Source: Ecdyonurus torrentis (lineage: Eukaryota > Arthropoda > Insecta > Ephemeroptera > Heptageniidae). From it: 64,000 nucleotides of DNA. Positions 14,774 through 27,688 of this stretch are shown piece after piece (position 1 is the stretch's first letter; the number at the start of each line of letters is the position of its first letter). The stretch covers positions 50,921,707-50,985,706 of the forward strand of contig OX439128.1 in NCBI GenBank assembly GCA_949318235.1. The letters run 5' to 3'. The notes under the pieces are model-generated. The model searched no databases and had not been told where the DNA came from. It was given only the letters and a program-made list of their open reading frames with translations. The translations under genes were made by a program, and so were the position numbers.

Positions 14774-16107
14774 TTATAATAGAGTATACAAACCTATCAT
14801 ATCATCTATAAATCTTTACAAGACCGTTATCAATGTAATATTTTATCTAAATAAAATTTAATTTAATAATCAATTAATTAAAAAATAATAATAATAATAA
14901 CGTTTCTTCTACATGTTGTATTTTTTATGTATTTAGAACGTGACTTTCAAAATTAAATATTTATTCATCGAAATATTCATTTCCTACCTATATAAACACT
15001 CAACTATATGAATTAATCGATTTTTAATTTAATTTATTAAATAAATGTAAATTTAAGAATGTTTTTTTTAACACCTTCATAGTTTAATAATTAATAATAA
15101 TTTACTTTAATTAAACTATAAATCAAATATTACTATACGAAAATTAATTATTTTAATTAGTAATTATACTTCAGACCTAATTATCTACACAAAAAAAGTA
15201 CAATTTTCCAAATCAGAAGGGAGGTGAAAACACAACATATATTATAACAAACAATAAAAAGGGAAAACATTGTTGTTTTAATTAAATTAAAAGTTGCGGC
15301 GGTGAGTTTTATTTCACTTTCTATTAAAGTTCTCTGACCATTGCAGAAACTATACACATACTTTATATGAGAGGGCATGCAGTAAAATGTTATCATATAG
15401 TTCATCAGTATAAAAGTAATTATAGAAAGGGAAACATTTAAAGTTATAATTATACATTTTCAGTTTAATATATAATATAAAAAGAAAAGAAAATAGAGTA
15501 ATTTTAAAAATAATAATAAAATGAACAATTAAAGTAATTGTGACACTTTTTACTATGAGATAAATTGAGACTGATGAAAAAAAAAAAGAAGCTATTGTTG
15601 CGTGTTATAAATGTTAGACAATAAATATTCTATTGTTTGCATCATTTGAGATTACGTGAGGCGTTTATGCGTATACATTCGCGGTATATCTTGACCTGTT
15701 TCTCATCATCTTACTATAGTTTTGTATACATTTTTGTTTCTTCATCTAACCAGAGCAGAACTATACCTTGCTTTACTTGGACCTTTTGCTATAAATATAG
15801 CTTTTAAAATATAAAATTAAATCAAGCAGAAGTGTGCTACACAGGAAGTATTCTATCACTTGTTTTTAACTTCAAACAAAATAAAGTGCTTTACTTAATT
15901 TGTATTTTTTTAAAAAGTTCTACTTTTTTTTCTATTGTTTGTTCATTTTTAAAAGGTTTATAATGTAAGAAATATCTTTAATTTCTAGAGTACTTTTCAC
16001 AAAATTTTAATTTATATTGGGCAATTTTTAAGCTTTAAATAGGTATTGTTAAAAAAATTCTTATTCTTCAAATTGTATGTAATGGGAGATTTTTGACAAC
16101 TCTTCAT

Positions 16108-16144
<37 letters not shown>

Positions 16145-16167
16145 AGTAACAATTAAAGTTCTACAGA

Positions 16168-16433
16168 GACGACTTGGTGGTTCCTGTCTTGATTTAAAAT
16201 GCTTTCTTATGGGGGAATGAAGCAGCCATAGTTTGAGTTACCCCCCCCCCCCCCATGCGATACTGAAAAGGCACGCATACCACGTATATACTTCTATATA
16301 CTGATACTATTTGTATTGCTTAATTAGTTCTGATACAGCATCGAGGAAAAAAAATCAAACTTGTTAGTTTATAGCTGCTTTATTTCTCCATAAGAAAGCA
16401 TGTTAAATCAAGACAGGAACACAAAGTCGTCTG
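16168..16433. mobile_element. Inverted-repeat element of about 266 bp
   Basis: AGACGACTTGGTGGTTCCTG..TGCTTTCTTATGGGG pairs with CCATAAGAAAGCATG..CAGGAACACAAAGTCGTCT. Arms are about 50 bases. A run of 14 C lies inside at about 16241-16254. Confidence 0.85.
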
Positions 16434-16659
16434 CTAACACTTTATTTTATTATTGTTGGGGTCCAAATATTTATTTTTTTACTAAAACCCCCCTTTTTGC
16501 AAAGACTTCTATTAGAAAAAAAAAAAAAGAAGGACGGTTAGTATGGCTGAACACATCAAAATCATAAGTTTTTGTTTTGGAATTAAAAAAAAAACTCTGC
16601 TTCATGCAGTATTCTTTAAAAAAAAATATTATAATAAGAACAATAAAAAAACGTCAATT

Positions 16660-16695
<36 letters not shown>

Positions 16696-17585
16696 TTTTC
16701 TTTTTAATAACAATAAAAATCCCAAATTTCGCTTTAAGATATATAAAAAATAAAAATAATAAATTATAATAACATGCTAGTATATAATAAGTCATTAATA
16801 TTCCGCGAGACTTATAGAAATCAACACCTACCTAAATACCGTAATAATAAAGATATTTTATTGTTTATTATCTTCTAATTTACAACCTTATAAAAATTCT
16901 TTTGTTGTTTTTAAAAGAAGAAGTTATACGATTTAATTAAGATTTATGCATATTTTATATTGCAATATAAAAACAGGTGTTACAATACGGAATTCTTTTA
17001 AAAAATAATAATTTTAATTTCATTGCAAGAAAAAGAAAATTACTCTAATTAGAATGAAGCTGTAAAATAATATAATAATATGTTCCGTAAGATAACCGCA
17101 TGTATAGGTTTTAATTTTTTATATATATAATATAAATGATCACAGTTTAATATGTGAGAATCTTAATTGTTTTTCTTTTATACTTTAATTATTTATACTT
17201 AAGTTTATTTCTATAATATATAACGCTTGTGTCTTTCATTATGTATATATGTATAGGATGCGTGAGTATTTCAATATTATATTATATTTAATTATTTATT
17301 TTTATATAGAGCATAGAATATAACGCATAAGTTCCATAGAAGGTGTTCAAGAAAATAATTAACTTAACTAGAGGTTTATAATGACTTATACTTAACAATT
17401 TATTATAGTGAGAAAATTTTAAACATACAGTTCATCAAAATATTCTATTTGTTACAGTTAAAGAATTTGTATTTATTTTATAGCAAGAGCACAAATATTT
17501 TCGTTTACCTATATGCAAAATTTGGTGAATTTTTAGTACCTATAGTGCGTTCTGTGTTACAAATCATGAGTTCGATTCTCAGTGG

Positions 17586-17870
17586 AGGGTGTAAGGCACA
17601 TGACGTAATACTGAATGCGCTTCGACGCCATGCTGGAGCAATAAATAACATTGCTCAGCATAGGAAAAACGTTTTTTTTTTCTATTTTCTTTATAGAAAA
17701 TTATAGCTATTTTTTTTTTCTTGCATACTTGAATTGAACCTGTTAACAGCTTCAATGCTCAAGAATTTATTGTTGAGTATATAAACTTGCAAAATCTGTC
17801 ATTTTCTCATACAGGCCCATTGTATTTAGTGCTTACATATGGCATCAACTTTTATATGCAACCATCCTAT
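17586..17870. mobile_element. MITE family 1, copy 3
   Basis: Contains CACATGACGTAATACTGAA, ACATTGCTCAGCATAGGA, CATTTTCTCATACAGGCCCA and ..CAACCATCCTATA. A related fragment with GTGTACACATGACTGTGATA follows at 17900-17975. Confidence 0.75.
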
Positions 17871-19177
17871 AAAAAGCAGCTTGTAACAACTGAGAATGTA
17901 CTCACGTGTACACATGACTGTGATAATATATTTTACCATTTAAATTTAGCGCAAATTTGTCTCGTATAAGAATAACATTACTCCGCACTTTGATGTCAGT
18001 GCGTATGCCAGTGCGTCAGGGGTAGAACTGTAAGAGAAACAGGTCTATTCTAATCTTTGTCCAGTTTTGACAGTGCAAGGTGATGTCTAGTGGGCTCACA
18101 CAAAGTCAGAGGTATCTCCGGACGGTTCACCAATCCACCTCATCTCACTCATTTCTATTAAATTACAAATTGTTTGGTTTATACTTCTTGTGTGGTATAG
18201 ACCATGTAGAACTATTTATTTTTAAGTGAACTCTTTGTCAAATTATCCGAATGTTGATTGAATCAATCATAAGACTTGCACGATTGATATACTGTATTAT
18301 TACTTAAAAAAAAAAAAAAAGAAAAAAAAGTGCCATGATCAATTTTAAAAGCACTGCTATTAATTGTGATAATTTGTGATCACGATATCATCGAAACAAA
18401 TTGACTTTACAGAACGTATCATAGCTATACTTCACCTGAAATTATCATTTATATAATATAAGATTCACATTTGTGTTCACCAACGTTTAGCAACTGGTTT
18501 GGTCATGATTGCATTGAGTAAGTGTGTTTTTTTAAGTAAATTTCAGTAAATAATACAAAGTTTAAGATTTAAAAAATCTATTGCCTTATGATAGTATAGA
18601 TTTCATGCAATACTGCAAAATACATCATAATATACGGCAATATAGAATAAAATTTTATATTTTAGAGTCTGTATATTATACAAACATTTTTTTATATAGG
18701 AAGATGAAAAAAGAAAATATATGATAGTCAATGGATGACTTGCATTAGAAATTTCTTCATTCAAAATAAAACCACATTTTTTTACATTAGAAATACATTG
18801 AGTAAACAATATGATCACAAAAAAAGTCGACAACATTGAAAAATTGAGGATCATTAATTACAAAAAGTCATCTATTGACTCTGGCTGATCTAAAATATCG
18901 CGATCTTAACAGTAAAACCGTCAGCCTCCATATAATAAAACTAATGCGAATAAAAACCATAAACTATAAAGCATATCATAATATACTTTAACATTTTTAT
19001 ATATATATATATAAGTAAAAATATTTTTAAAATTGGACAATACCGTATACAATAACGTTAAAATAATGAAAGCAAATGATCTAAAAGTACAGAACTGAGT
19101 AAATAACTTCAAACATTTCATGGCTATTGAAGCTGCTGACTTTTGTTTACTTTTATGAAACACTTCAATGTTTTTTT

Positions 19178-19210
<33 letters not shown>

Positions 19211-19401
19211 CAACAAACTCTTTCATTTTTATTTAGAAACAAAAAAGTATTAATGTCATCATATTAAGTTTTGCTGTTTTGCTACATTTATTATATAATT
19301 GACAAATATAAAATGACTGATGGTAAACACTTTATAATGCAAGTGTTATTTATATATTTACTTGTGTATGTATTTTTTTTAATCAACATGTACCAACTGG
19401 T

Positions 19402-19404
<3 letters not shown>

Positions 19405-19472
<68 letters not shown>
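19405..19472. repeat. (GA)n microsatellite
   Basis: About 68 bases of GA repeats. Confidence 0.97.
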
Positions 19473-19476
<4 letters not shown>

Positions 19477-20370
19477 TAAGATAAGGTTAAACAATACTGT
19501 GTATACCGTGTGACATTTATTATTATTATTGCTCAAATTCAACTTTATATTAAACTCCCTAATGAATGACCTTATTCTTAAACGCACGTAATATATTATA
19601 AACTCTTTATCTCTAATCTGAGAGCAAATTTTTTTTTTTTTTTTTTTTTTAGTATTTATAATTATTTAATAAAATAAAACGGGATTTAAAAATGGAAATA
19701 GCTTAAAAAACGTAAAAAAATGTTTAAAATCTCTCTCTCTCTTTTTCTGCATACCATATCAGATACCACACAAGACTTAAATTGTGATGTTTTCAAAACA
19801 TTGATTAAATCATAATTGGGTAAAACAATTTTATGGTTCTAAAAGATTATATGAATTTTTTTTTGAGATTTTTTTTTTATCCGAAGTAAATTTTGTTATA
19901 ATATATTTTGTCGTCCGAACGAGATAGACCCAATTATTATAACATCGGTCACGCTCTGCGTAACAAATGAGTTTCATATAACTTTTTTTTTCTACCGCCT
20001 TGATATTCAATTGATATGACATCATATATAGTGATCCAGCTATTTTTTTTTTATATACATTACAACTCTAAATATGGAATTAATATGATACATCACGTTG
20101 ATGTGAGCATTATGTAGTATATTTTGATTTATCATACAAAAACTAAAAACTTTATACATATAGATTGTTTTACCAATATTTTTTTAATCTCATAGTAATA
20201 AGGAAGACTATACCTTTTCAATCAAGGTTTTCAGAGGAGAACACTTTTTTCTCCTTCTATATATTATACTCCATTTTTTTATGCCCATTTAGCTATACTG
20301 ATTGAACATGAAATAAATGAACGACTGGATCAAAATAATAAATAAATAAACACAGATAGAATACATTACA

Positions 20371-20530
20371 TAATTTATGCTGCATTTATGTCATTATAGA
20401 ATAAATTATGCTAAATTAGAACAACAAAATAATTATACTGTACAACATAATATTTATGCTATGTAACATAATTATTATGCAGTATAGCACCAATTATGCT
20501 GTATTAAACAAATAGTGCTGAAAATAAGCA
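20371..20530. repeat. 'AATTTATGCTGCATTTATG' dispersed repeat
   Basis: AT-rich repeat built of ATTATGCT / AGCATAAT words. Related stretches occur at 25085-25240, 29040-29190 and 45893-45990. Two of the four lie in introns of the GPCR gene. Confidence 0.55.
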
Positions 20531-21219
20531 AGCATAATTATTTGGTATTTATTTTTAATAAATAAATATTAATTAATATAATTACGAAATAATCCTACAA
20601 AAATGAGCCGTTTAAAAATGTTCTACATAAATACTTTATTATTTTTTTTGTGCTACAGTTTATTTATTTTTTTTTTCCTTCTTTTTATGTCAGAAATCCT
20701 GTACTCTTTATTTCTTTGTACAATTTACTCTCTTTATATTATAAAGTACAAGAGAAAAACCACAAAAACAATTTACACCATTATCAAAAGTATAATAATA
20801 AGTTATAAAAATAACAAGAAAATAAATACACTAAAGACACCCATACAAATTTTATTACATTCACAAACTTGATGTTATTTGATATCAATGAAATTTTATA
20901 CAATATTTTGCTGTGTGGTCTGCGGTTACTTCATATTATTGATACCTTTTTTTTATGTAATATGTGTCCATGAATAAAACATTTATTGATAAATATTTTT
21001 ATAAACAAGCGTAGCTAATATACTTCTTATTTTTATGTAGTATGAAAAAAAAATTATATGTATATGTATTGAGAACTTATTAAAAGTAATAATAATAAAT
21101 TGTTTTTTATGTTTATAAAATAGTACGAATCTAATTGTTTCGCACGTTCACATTTGTGAGAATAATGTGTTTTCAAAGAGGTCTATAGTGTGATGTAATA
21201 CAATAAGCACATTCACTTT

Positions 21220-21221
<2 letters not shown>

Positions 21222-21263
<42 letters not shown>
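21222..21263. repeat. (TC)n microsatellite
   Basis: About 42 bases of TC repeats. Confidence 0.95.
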
Positions 21264-21267
<4 letters not shown>

Positions 21268-21601
21268 CCTTAAAAAGTGTGACAAAAACAAGACTACAAT
21301 TATTTATAAAAGTATTTTTTATCTTCACCTCTCAATATTTTATGCACATTTGTTTTTAAACTACACTGAAATAAAAGTTACAAACTTAAAGTTTAAACAT
21401 TATACCAAAAGCAGTCGCTACTTTGTATACGTATAATGTAGTTCTATAATAACTACAGAAAAGAATTTAATATAATTAAAGAAAGGCGCTCTGGTTTGCG
21501 TGGTAATGCTATCACTTTATAGATTGTCCAAGGGGTGACTCTTACCTTAAGTCATGTTTTTCCAGAGTTGTTTTATTATTAATAACGGGCCTGTTATGGA
21601 T

Positions 21602-21769
21602 ATTGACTAATAAAGGAATAACTGTTTTGAGGCTGACTATAAGCGATTTAACTTACATCCGCTTCCGTTTCGACGTACTGCGCATGCGTAGTAAGTCAAA
21701 ACCGAATTGGATGTGCGTGAAATCGCTTATAGTCGGCCTCAAAACAGTTGTTCCTTTATTATTCAATAA
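21602..21769. mobile_element. MITE family 3 (GGAACAACTGTTTTGAGG), copy 1
   Basis: Terminal inverted repeats of about 50 bases: AAAGGAATAACTGTTTTGAG at the left mirrored by CTCAAAACAGTTGTTCCTTT at the right, with GACTATAAGCGATTT mirrored too. The core contains GCGCATGCGTAG. Confidence 0.9.
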
Positions 21770-22245
21770 CCCCCTTCTCTTCCCTTGTAATTCATTTATT
21801 CTTATATTTTTTTTAATACATGTTTACGCTAATTTATTGACGAGGCAGGGTTTTCTGATATTGTATTATAGTGTATATAGGCATTTTATTATCTTAGCTT
21901 TTTCTCATCATTTGTTAGGCAATTTCGTAATTTACTTATTTTTACGTATAATTTCATCTTAAACCCAATAAAGAACTATTATTAGCGCATCTAAAGTTCG
22001 CTAGAAGTCGTTATATCATGTACTTTCAATTTTTTGGGGTTCACAAATATTAGACACTATAGATTTATGTTCTTTCAGTGTATTGCACAAAAAATAATCA
22101 CGCTTCATTAAATTTAAGACTTGAAAAGAAGAAAAAAAATTATATAAGAAATTATCTGGTTATGTCATACCTATTTACATTTACAAAAAAAGAAAAAAAA
22201 TGTTGTTCGTGCATAAAATTGATTGTTTCTATATTTTTGTTTCAG

Positions 22246-22263
22246 ATGAAAAGGCGGTCGTGA
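22246..22263 (+). promoter_or_regulatory. Short upstream ORF in the GPCR leader
   Basis: The exon after the acceptor TTTTTGTTTCAG begins directly with ATG and encodes five codons (MKRRS) before TGA. It is in frame with the receptor start 33 bases further on. If the exon is used as inferred, this is a minimal uORF that could damp receptor translation. Confidence 0.35.
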
Positions 22264-23564
22264 CAAGACGCAGTAAAAATGCGCGTTGCCAATAAGCCTC
22301 GCGCTATTGGGGGTGGAACCCCTAGTATTTCATTGATAATAGTTATAATATTAAGTGGAGTTGTTAGTGGACTTAAAGACAATGATATTAAAGACATAAG
22401 TAGAGCCCCAAGTATATTTCCATCCAATCATAGACAAGGAGAAAATAATAATAATAATGATGATCTCAATTCATCAGCTACAGTATATAAAGATATTAAT
22501 GCTTTAGCCAGTTTTACTAATACAAGCTCAAATATTAATAATAGACAATATCCAACTGCTAGAGGTATTAAAATACCTCCTACAGTTTTCCCTAAGAGAA
22601 GATTAAGACCTGGTACAGTGACAAATTTAGGTGAAATACCAATCAATGATGACGAGACATCAACTTCCAGACCAATAACCACAACAACTAGTACTACTGA
22701 AGTATATCTTGTGACATCATCACCTCGTACAAATAGAAGTTCTACAGTAGCAAGAAAACGTGCTGGATCTGCTCCACCAATACTAAGACAAGAACCCTGG
22801 GTTCTACCTTTATTAGTATTGTCAGCTATCACCCTCATTACAGTGGCTGCATTTGAGGTGTTTGTGCTTTGCCAAGCACGGAGAGCAGCTCCGTCTCGCA
22901 GACATCTCTTCCTCGGACAAGTAAGCAACGTCATCTATTACCTAACCTTGAGCTATAGTTAACTTCTTTTTTTTTTATATAACAATTATACAACCAAACA
23001 AATTGTATTATGCTCCTTTCATGTAAAACTTTTTTTTTCTATAAATTAAGTGACTGTAACGTTAACTAATTAAAATTTACTTGCAACAAAAAAATAGTAT
23101 CCGCTTTTTGTGTTATAATTTTTAACACATTTATACGTAACGTATATAATAATTACATTATATATATTAAAGTTTTAAATATTATAAAATTTTATAATAA
23201 TTATTTTTCTAAACCTCTAAAAATAAGGCATACTGCATGCAATGATTTGGCTAAAAGTTGTAAGCTCAGATTTTTTTTCTTCCACAGTGATAAATTTCTA
23301 CTGTAACTACAAGTATGTAAACAATTGGGGGAGGGGGGAGGGGGGATACAACGCAAAAATTTCTATACGAATTTTTGAAATTTTACTCCCATCCATAATT
23401 TATATTATCCCGTTTCTGATAGTCACGGGTCTTAAATTTTTTATTATTTATGTAGTTTTTACCATCCATTAACTTTCAAACGACATTAAAAAAAATAAAA
23501 ATAAAAATAGGGAGTCTAGTTTTCAATTTCAGCGATATAAATAAACCTTCTAATGACAGCCCTT

Positions 23565-23638
<74 letters not shown>

Positions 23639-23754
23639 TAGAAAGATTATAAAATAGAAAAATATACACTAAATCATTTTGGTTGAATTCAAATTAAAGT
23701 TTAAAAAAATGTGCTGAGGTCTTTCTTTCTTTTCTTTCGTCTGCATAAATTGAA

Positions 23755-23812
<58 letters not shown>

Positions 23813-24076
23813 TTTCAATGAAATAATAAGGATGAGTGCTTTTTTACACAGCAGATATAAAACAACTTAATTTGCATACTGTGGCGAGTTTAACTTTGTG
23901 GTCAGAAATATTTATTTGCTTACTTTACTATCAAAGTATCATCAGAACGAAGTACTTATAGTTGAGAAAGAATTGAAAGTTGTTGTACATTTGGTTTTAA
24001 TTTAATTCTGAAATATATATTTTTATAAAGTGTTTACATTTTACAGGCAGTGAGGTAAAGTTTTACTAAAGACTAT

Positions 24077-24146
<70 letters not shown>

Positions 24147-27100
24147 TCTTTAGTTTTACTCTACGAATACTATATGAAGAAATACGTGAAATTAAATCTC
24201 CATATGAATATAATAAAATAATACTGTATTGTACTGCCATAAGGCGGCAGAGTAAAATTTTATACCAAACCAAGTTCTGGCCATAAGCTGGCCCAGAAAT
24301 CCCTGACTGGTCTCAGCCCATTTACTCCACTTTTTGGACTCTCAGGGGTCAGTTACGCCTCTTTTTAGCTCCACCTCCAAAAATGACATCTATAAGGACT
24401 CAATCTCTGACTGGCCCTTTCTTAACCAGTCTGACGATGACAGTAACTGTACACACGATTGCGTGATAATGTATTTTACCACTCAAAAACAGGCACTTAA
24501 ATTGCAATGTTATTCTTATGAGAAAAACTGGCACTGGATTGAAATAGTAAAATATATTACCACAGATTTGAGTACACTTAAAGAACAAGTTGGATACTTT
24601 ATAGAGGAACCCTCATTTCATTGATAATTCTCATGTTTAACAACGTGCTGTGTTGTTTAGATGCTGCTCCTGGGAGTGTTCATGTGTGTCACACTGGCCG
24701 GATTGCAGACCGCGACCCCGAGCACCGCCACGTGTGCAGTGGCAAGATTGGGGGTTGGACTTGCTTACGCCATCGTGTTCTCCGCCTTACTTGTCAAGAG
24801 TGTCTTTCTTATCAGTCTTAATGGAGGCGTGTATCTTCCTGCGCCTTATCAGGCTTTGTTACTGCTCTTTGCAGTCCTCATTCAGGTATGTAACAAAAAA
24901 TATCAATCATCAAAATATAAAATATTTTAATATATAGCAAGGGCAGCACCTGTTGAAGCCCCTGTATTGATACTGTACCGCATGGCATTAATACTCAAAC
25001 AGTTGCATATATATCAGGCGCTTTAAAGAAACATTTCCGTTGTTTTACGGACAAAAATAAATACGTAATAAATATCCCAGCTCATTTTCAGCACAATTTT
25101 TTTAAGTACAACATAATAAATATATATGCTATAACTGGCATAATAACTTTGTTACATTGCATAGCTATTATGCTATAGCATTGCTGTTCTAGTTTAGCAT
25201 AATTTATAATTTAGTATAATGACATATATACAGTATAAATTACGAAACTTATTTTTTCCTTGCTTAAAACCTAGCCATGTATTTTTGATAATTGACTTAT
25301 TATTATTATTAAATTCTCGATCAAGTTCTGTATGTGAACACTGTGAAAACTTACTCTAAATGTTCAGGTGGCAGTTGGTGCTCAATGGCTTCTAAATTCA
25401 CCACCAACATTGAGGAGCGAGGAGACATTCATCCCCACTACACCACGACCCACCCCTGGACCCAGTAGTCGCCACGTCATTACCGCAAGTGACGTCACAC
25501 CAGTCAAGGTAAGTCTCCAGCAAATCTATTACTTCCATTGAAAGTAACTGATCTAATGTTTTCATTACAGGGTCTAAATTCTCTATCAAGCTCTGGTCCC
25601 ACTTTGTGTGGGACACCATATTCGGAAACACTAGCTGCTCTTGTTTACGTCGTGTTCTTGATGGGCTTCGTGGGAGTTTTAGCAGCGAAATCACGTGGTA
25701 TTCGTGAGAATTATCGTGAAGCGACGTATATTGGGCTCTCCGTGGCGTGTTGTGCACCTCTTTGGTTAGGGTGGTCGTTAGCTGGACTGGCTCTAGCACC
25801 TCGACATCAGGTGGGTACTCACAAGCTAATTCATCAAGAGTCACTGATGTATGAGTCATGACATGAATGATTACATAATTTAAATACAAATTGTTATGTG
25901 ATAATTGAATATACAGTTTCTTTATATATATATATATGCTTGTAAATATTTTAGTGACAATCATTTCTACATTGTCTCATTTTGAGGCAATAACCAAAGC
26001 TAATTCATTTTAATTGTATTATGAATGTTGGATGAGAGAAATGAATAAAGAATTTTGATTTTTAAATTGGTCTGACGAGAGAAATATTTTTCAGGACGCG
26101 TGCGTTGGCTTCGGCTTACTAGCAACTGGCCTCGTCGTCTTTTCTCTTATGTTTTTACCCCGAGGACGACAACTAGCTGCCATGGGACGTGATGGTCGAT
26201 ATGCAGAGGACGGTGGTGAAGAACGTTTCAGTTCTCTCAGTCCCTCAGCAGTGGCCGGATATTCTCCTTCTTTCTTCCACTTTAAGCCCGCGCCAGCACC
26301 AACATTGTTACCCACTAAACACGGTGCACCCCCTGGAGGGGGTGGCATATATTCGTCACATCTTATGGGAGGTAAGTCTATCGCTTGTAATCACTCACTC
26401 AGCACTTTTTTGTGTCTCATACAATTTGTAGCATCTCAATGTAAACTATATACACATTTCACACTTATTTAAAAAGTAATTTTTAGTATTATCGTCGTTA
26501 AAAATTATGAAAATCAAGTAATTTTTAAAGCATGAATATATAAAGTACCTAAATTGTAATCAAGCATTCTGCAAACTATTTATATGTCGCAATTCAAAGC
26601 ACTTTAATAAGGTACCTATTTATTTCTTAATAAATAACAATTAAATTACGTCACAAAATCAATATTAAAATTATTATTTTATATCGACAAGAAAATATCT
26701 TTGTGTACATATTACTACGCACTTAATAGAATGCAAAATAAGTTAAAAGAAAACAAAAAAAAAGAAAAAGAAAAGAAAATCAAGTATTATTGCACTTTGG
26801 CATGTATAGTAAAAGTAGAATGAAATGAGATATTGAATGAAAATTTAGTATAGATAGTACAATCTTCACATTAGAAATATATATATATCAATGAAATATT
26901 GCACATGGCATGAATGAAAAAACAAAAGCATGTGGGGGCTTATGTTTGGCTGCAGACCGAGTGGCGCTCGTAGGTCCTCCTCATCAGCACATGCATCCGC
27001 AGCCTCCACCGAGCTACCCTAGACTTCTGCACTACTACCCTTACCTCTACTACCCTCCGCGATACCCAGGTACAGTATTTATATATAAATACCTATACGT

Positions 27101-27651
27101 TATGTAATATTACTAACTGCATTACATAGATTTATCTACTAAAATGATTAATATATTTCAGTGACTAAAATACATTATTATATTCATTTCTCAGTGCTTC
27201 TGCATTACTCGTAGTTAAGTTGGTAAATAGACATGTTAATATAAAAATAATTTCCTAATTATGACTACATATTTTTTAAATTCTAATACGTGACATTTTG
27301 ACAGAATTTTTAGACACTCATTATTTTTTAATATATACCTATAAAATTGAAACAGTTGAAGCAAGACTCTATATGACGTCATAAAAAATAAAAATAAAAG
27401 GAAAAAGGAATTGAAATTAGATTTGTTCGTAAAACCTGTTTATGTTTTTTGAATTCCGAAACACGGAAAAATGAAGACCATTTGACTAAATGCTTTTTGC
27501 ATGGAATTATAAATTTTTATTAGAACTAAGGTTTATCTAACAGGTCTACTTCCTCAAAATTTTGCGTAAAATTCAGATATGCAGTCAGAAATAAGAAATT
27601 ATTTTTATTTAACTTGTCGATTTATTGTTATACAATAAGGTTCTTAACTTT

Positions 27652-27688
<37 letters not shown>

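Noticed and set aside
18603..19163. Two adjacent minus-strand ORFs of about 80 codons
   Set aside because: Hydrophobic, low-complexity translations of AT-rich DNA with no conserved residues.
22428..22934. 168-codon minus-strand ORF
   Set aside because: Antisense shadow of GPCR exon 1, which has splice continuity and class C receptor sequence on the plus strand.
25398..25964. 188-codon minus-strand ORF
   Set aside because: Runs antisense across two GPCR exons and their intron. No domain is visible, and the plus-strand reading is clearly a 7TM receptor.
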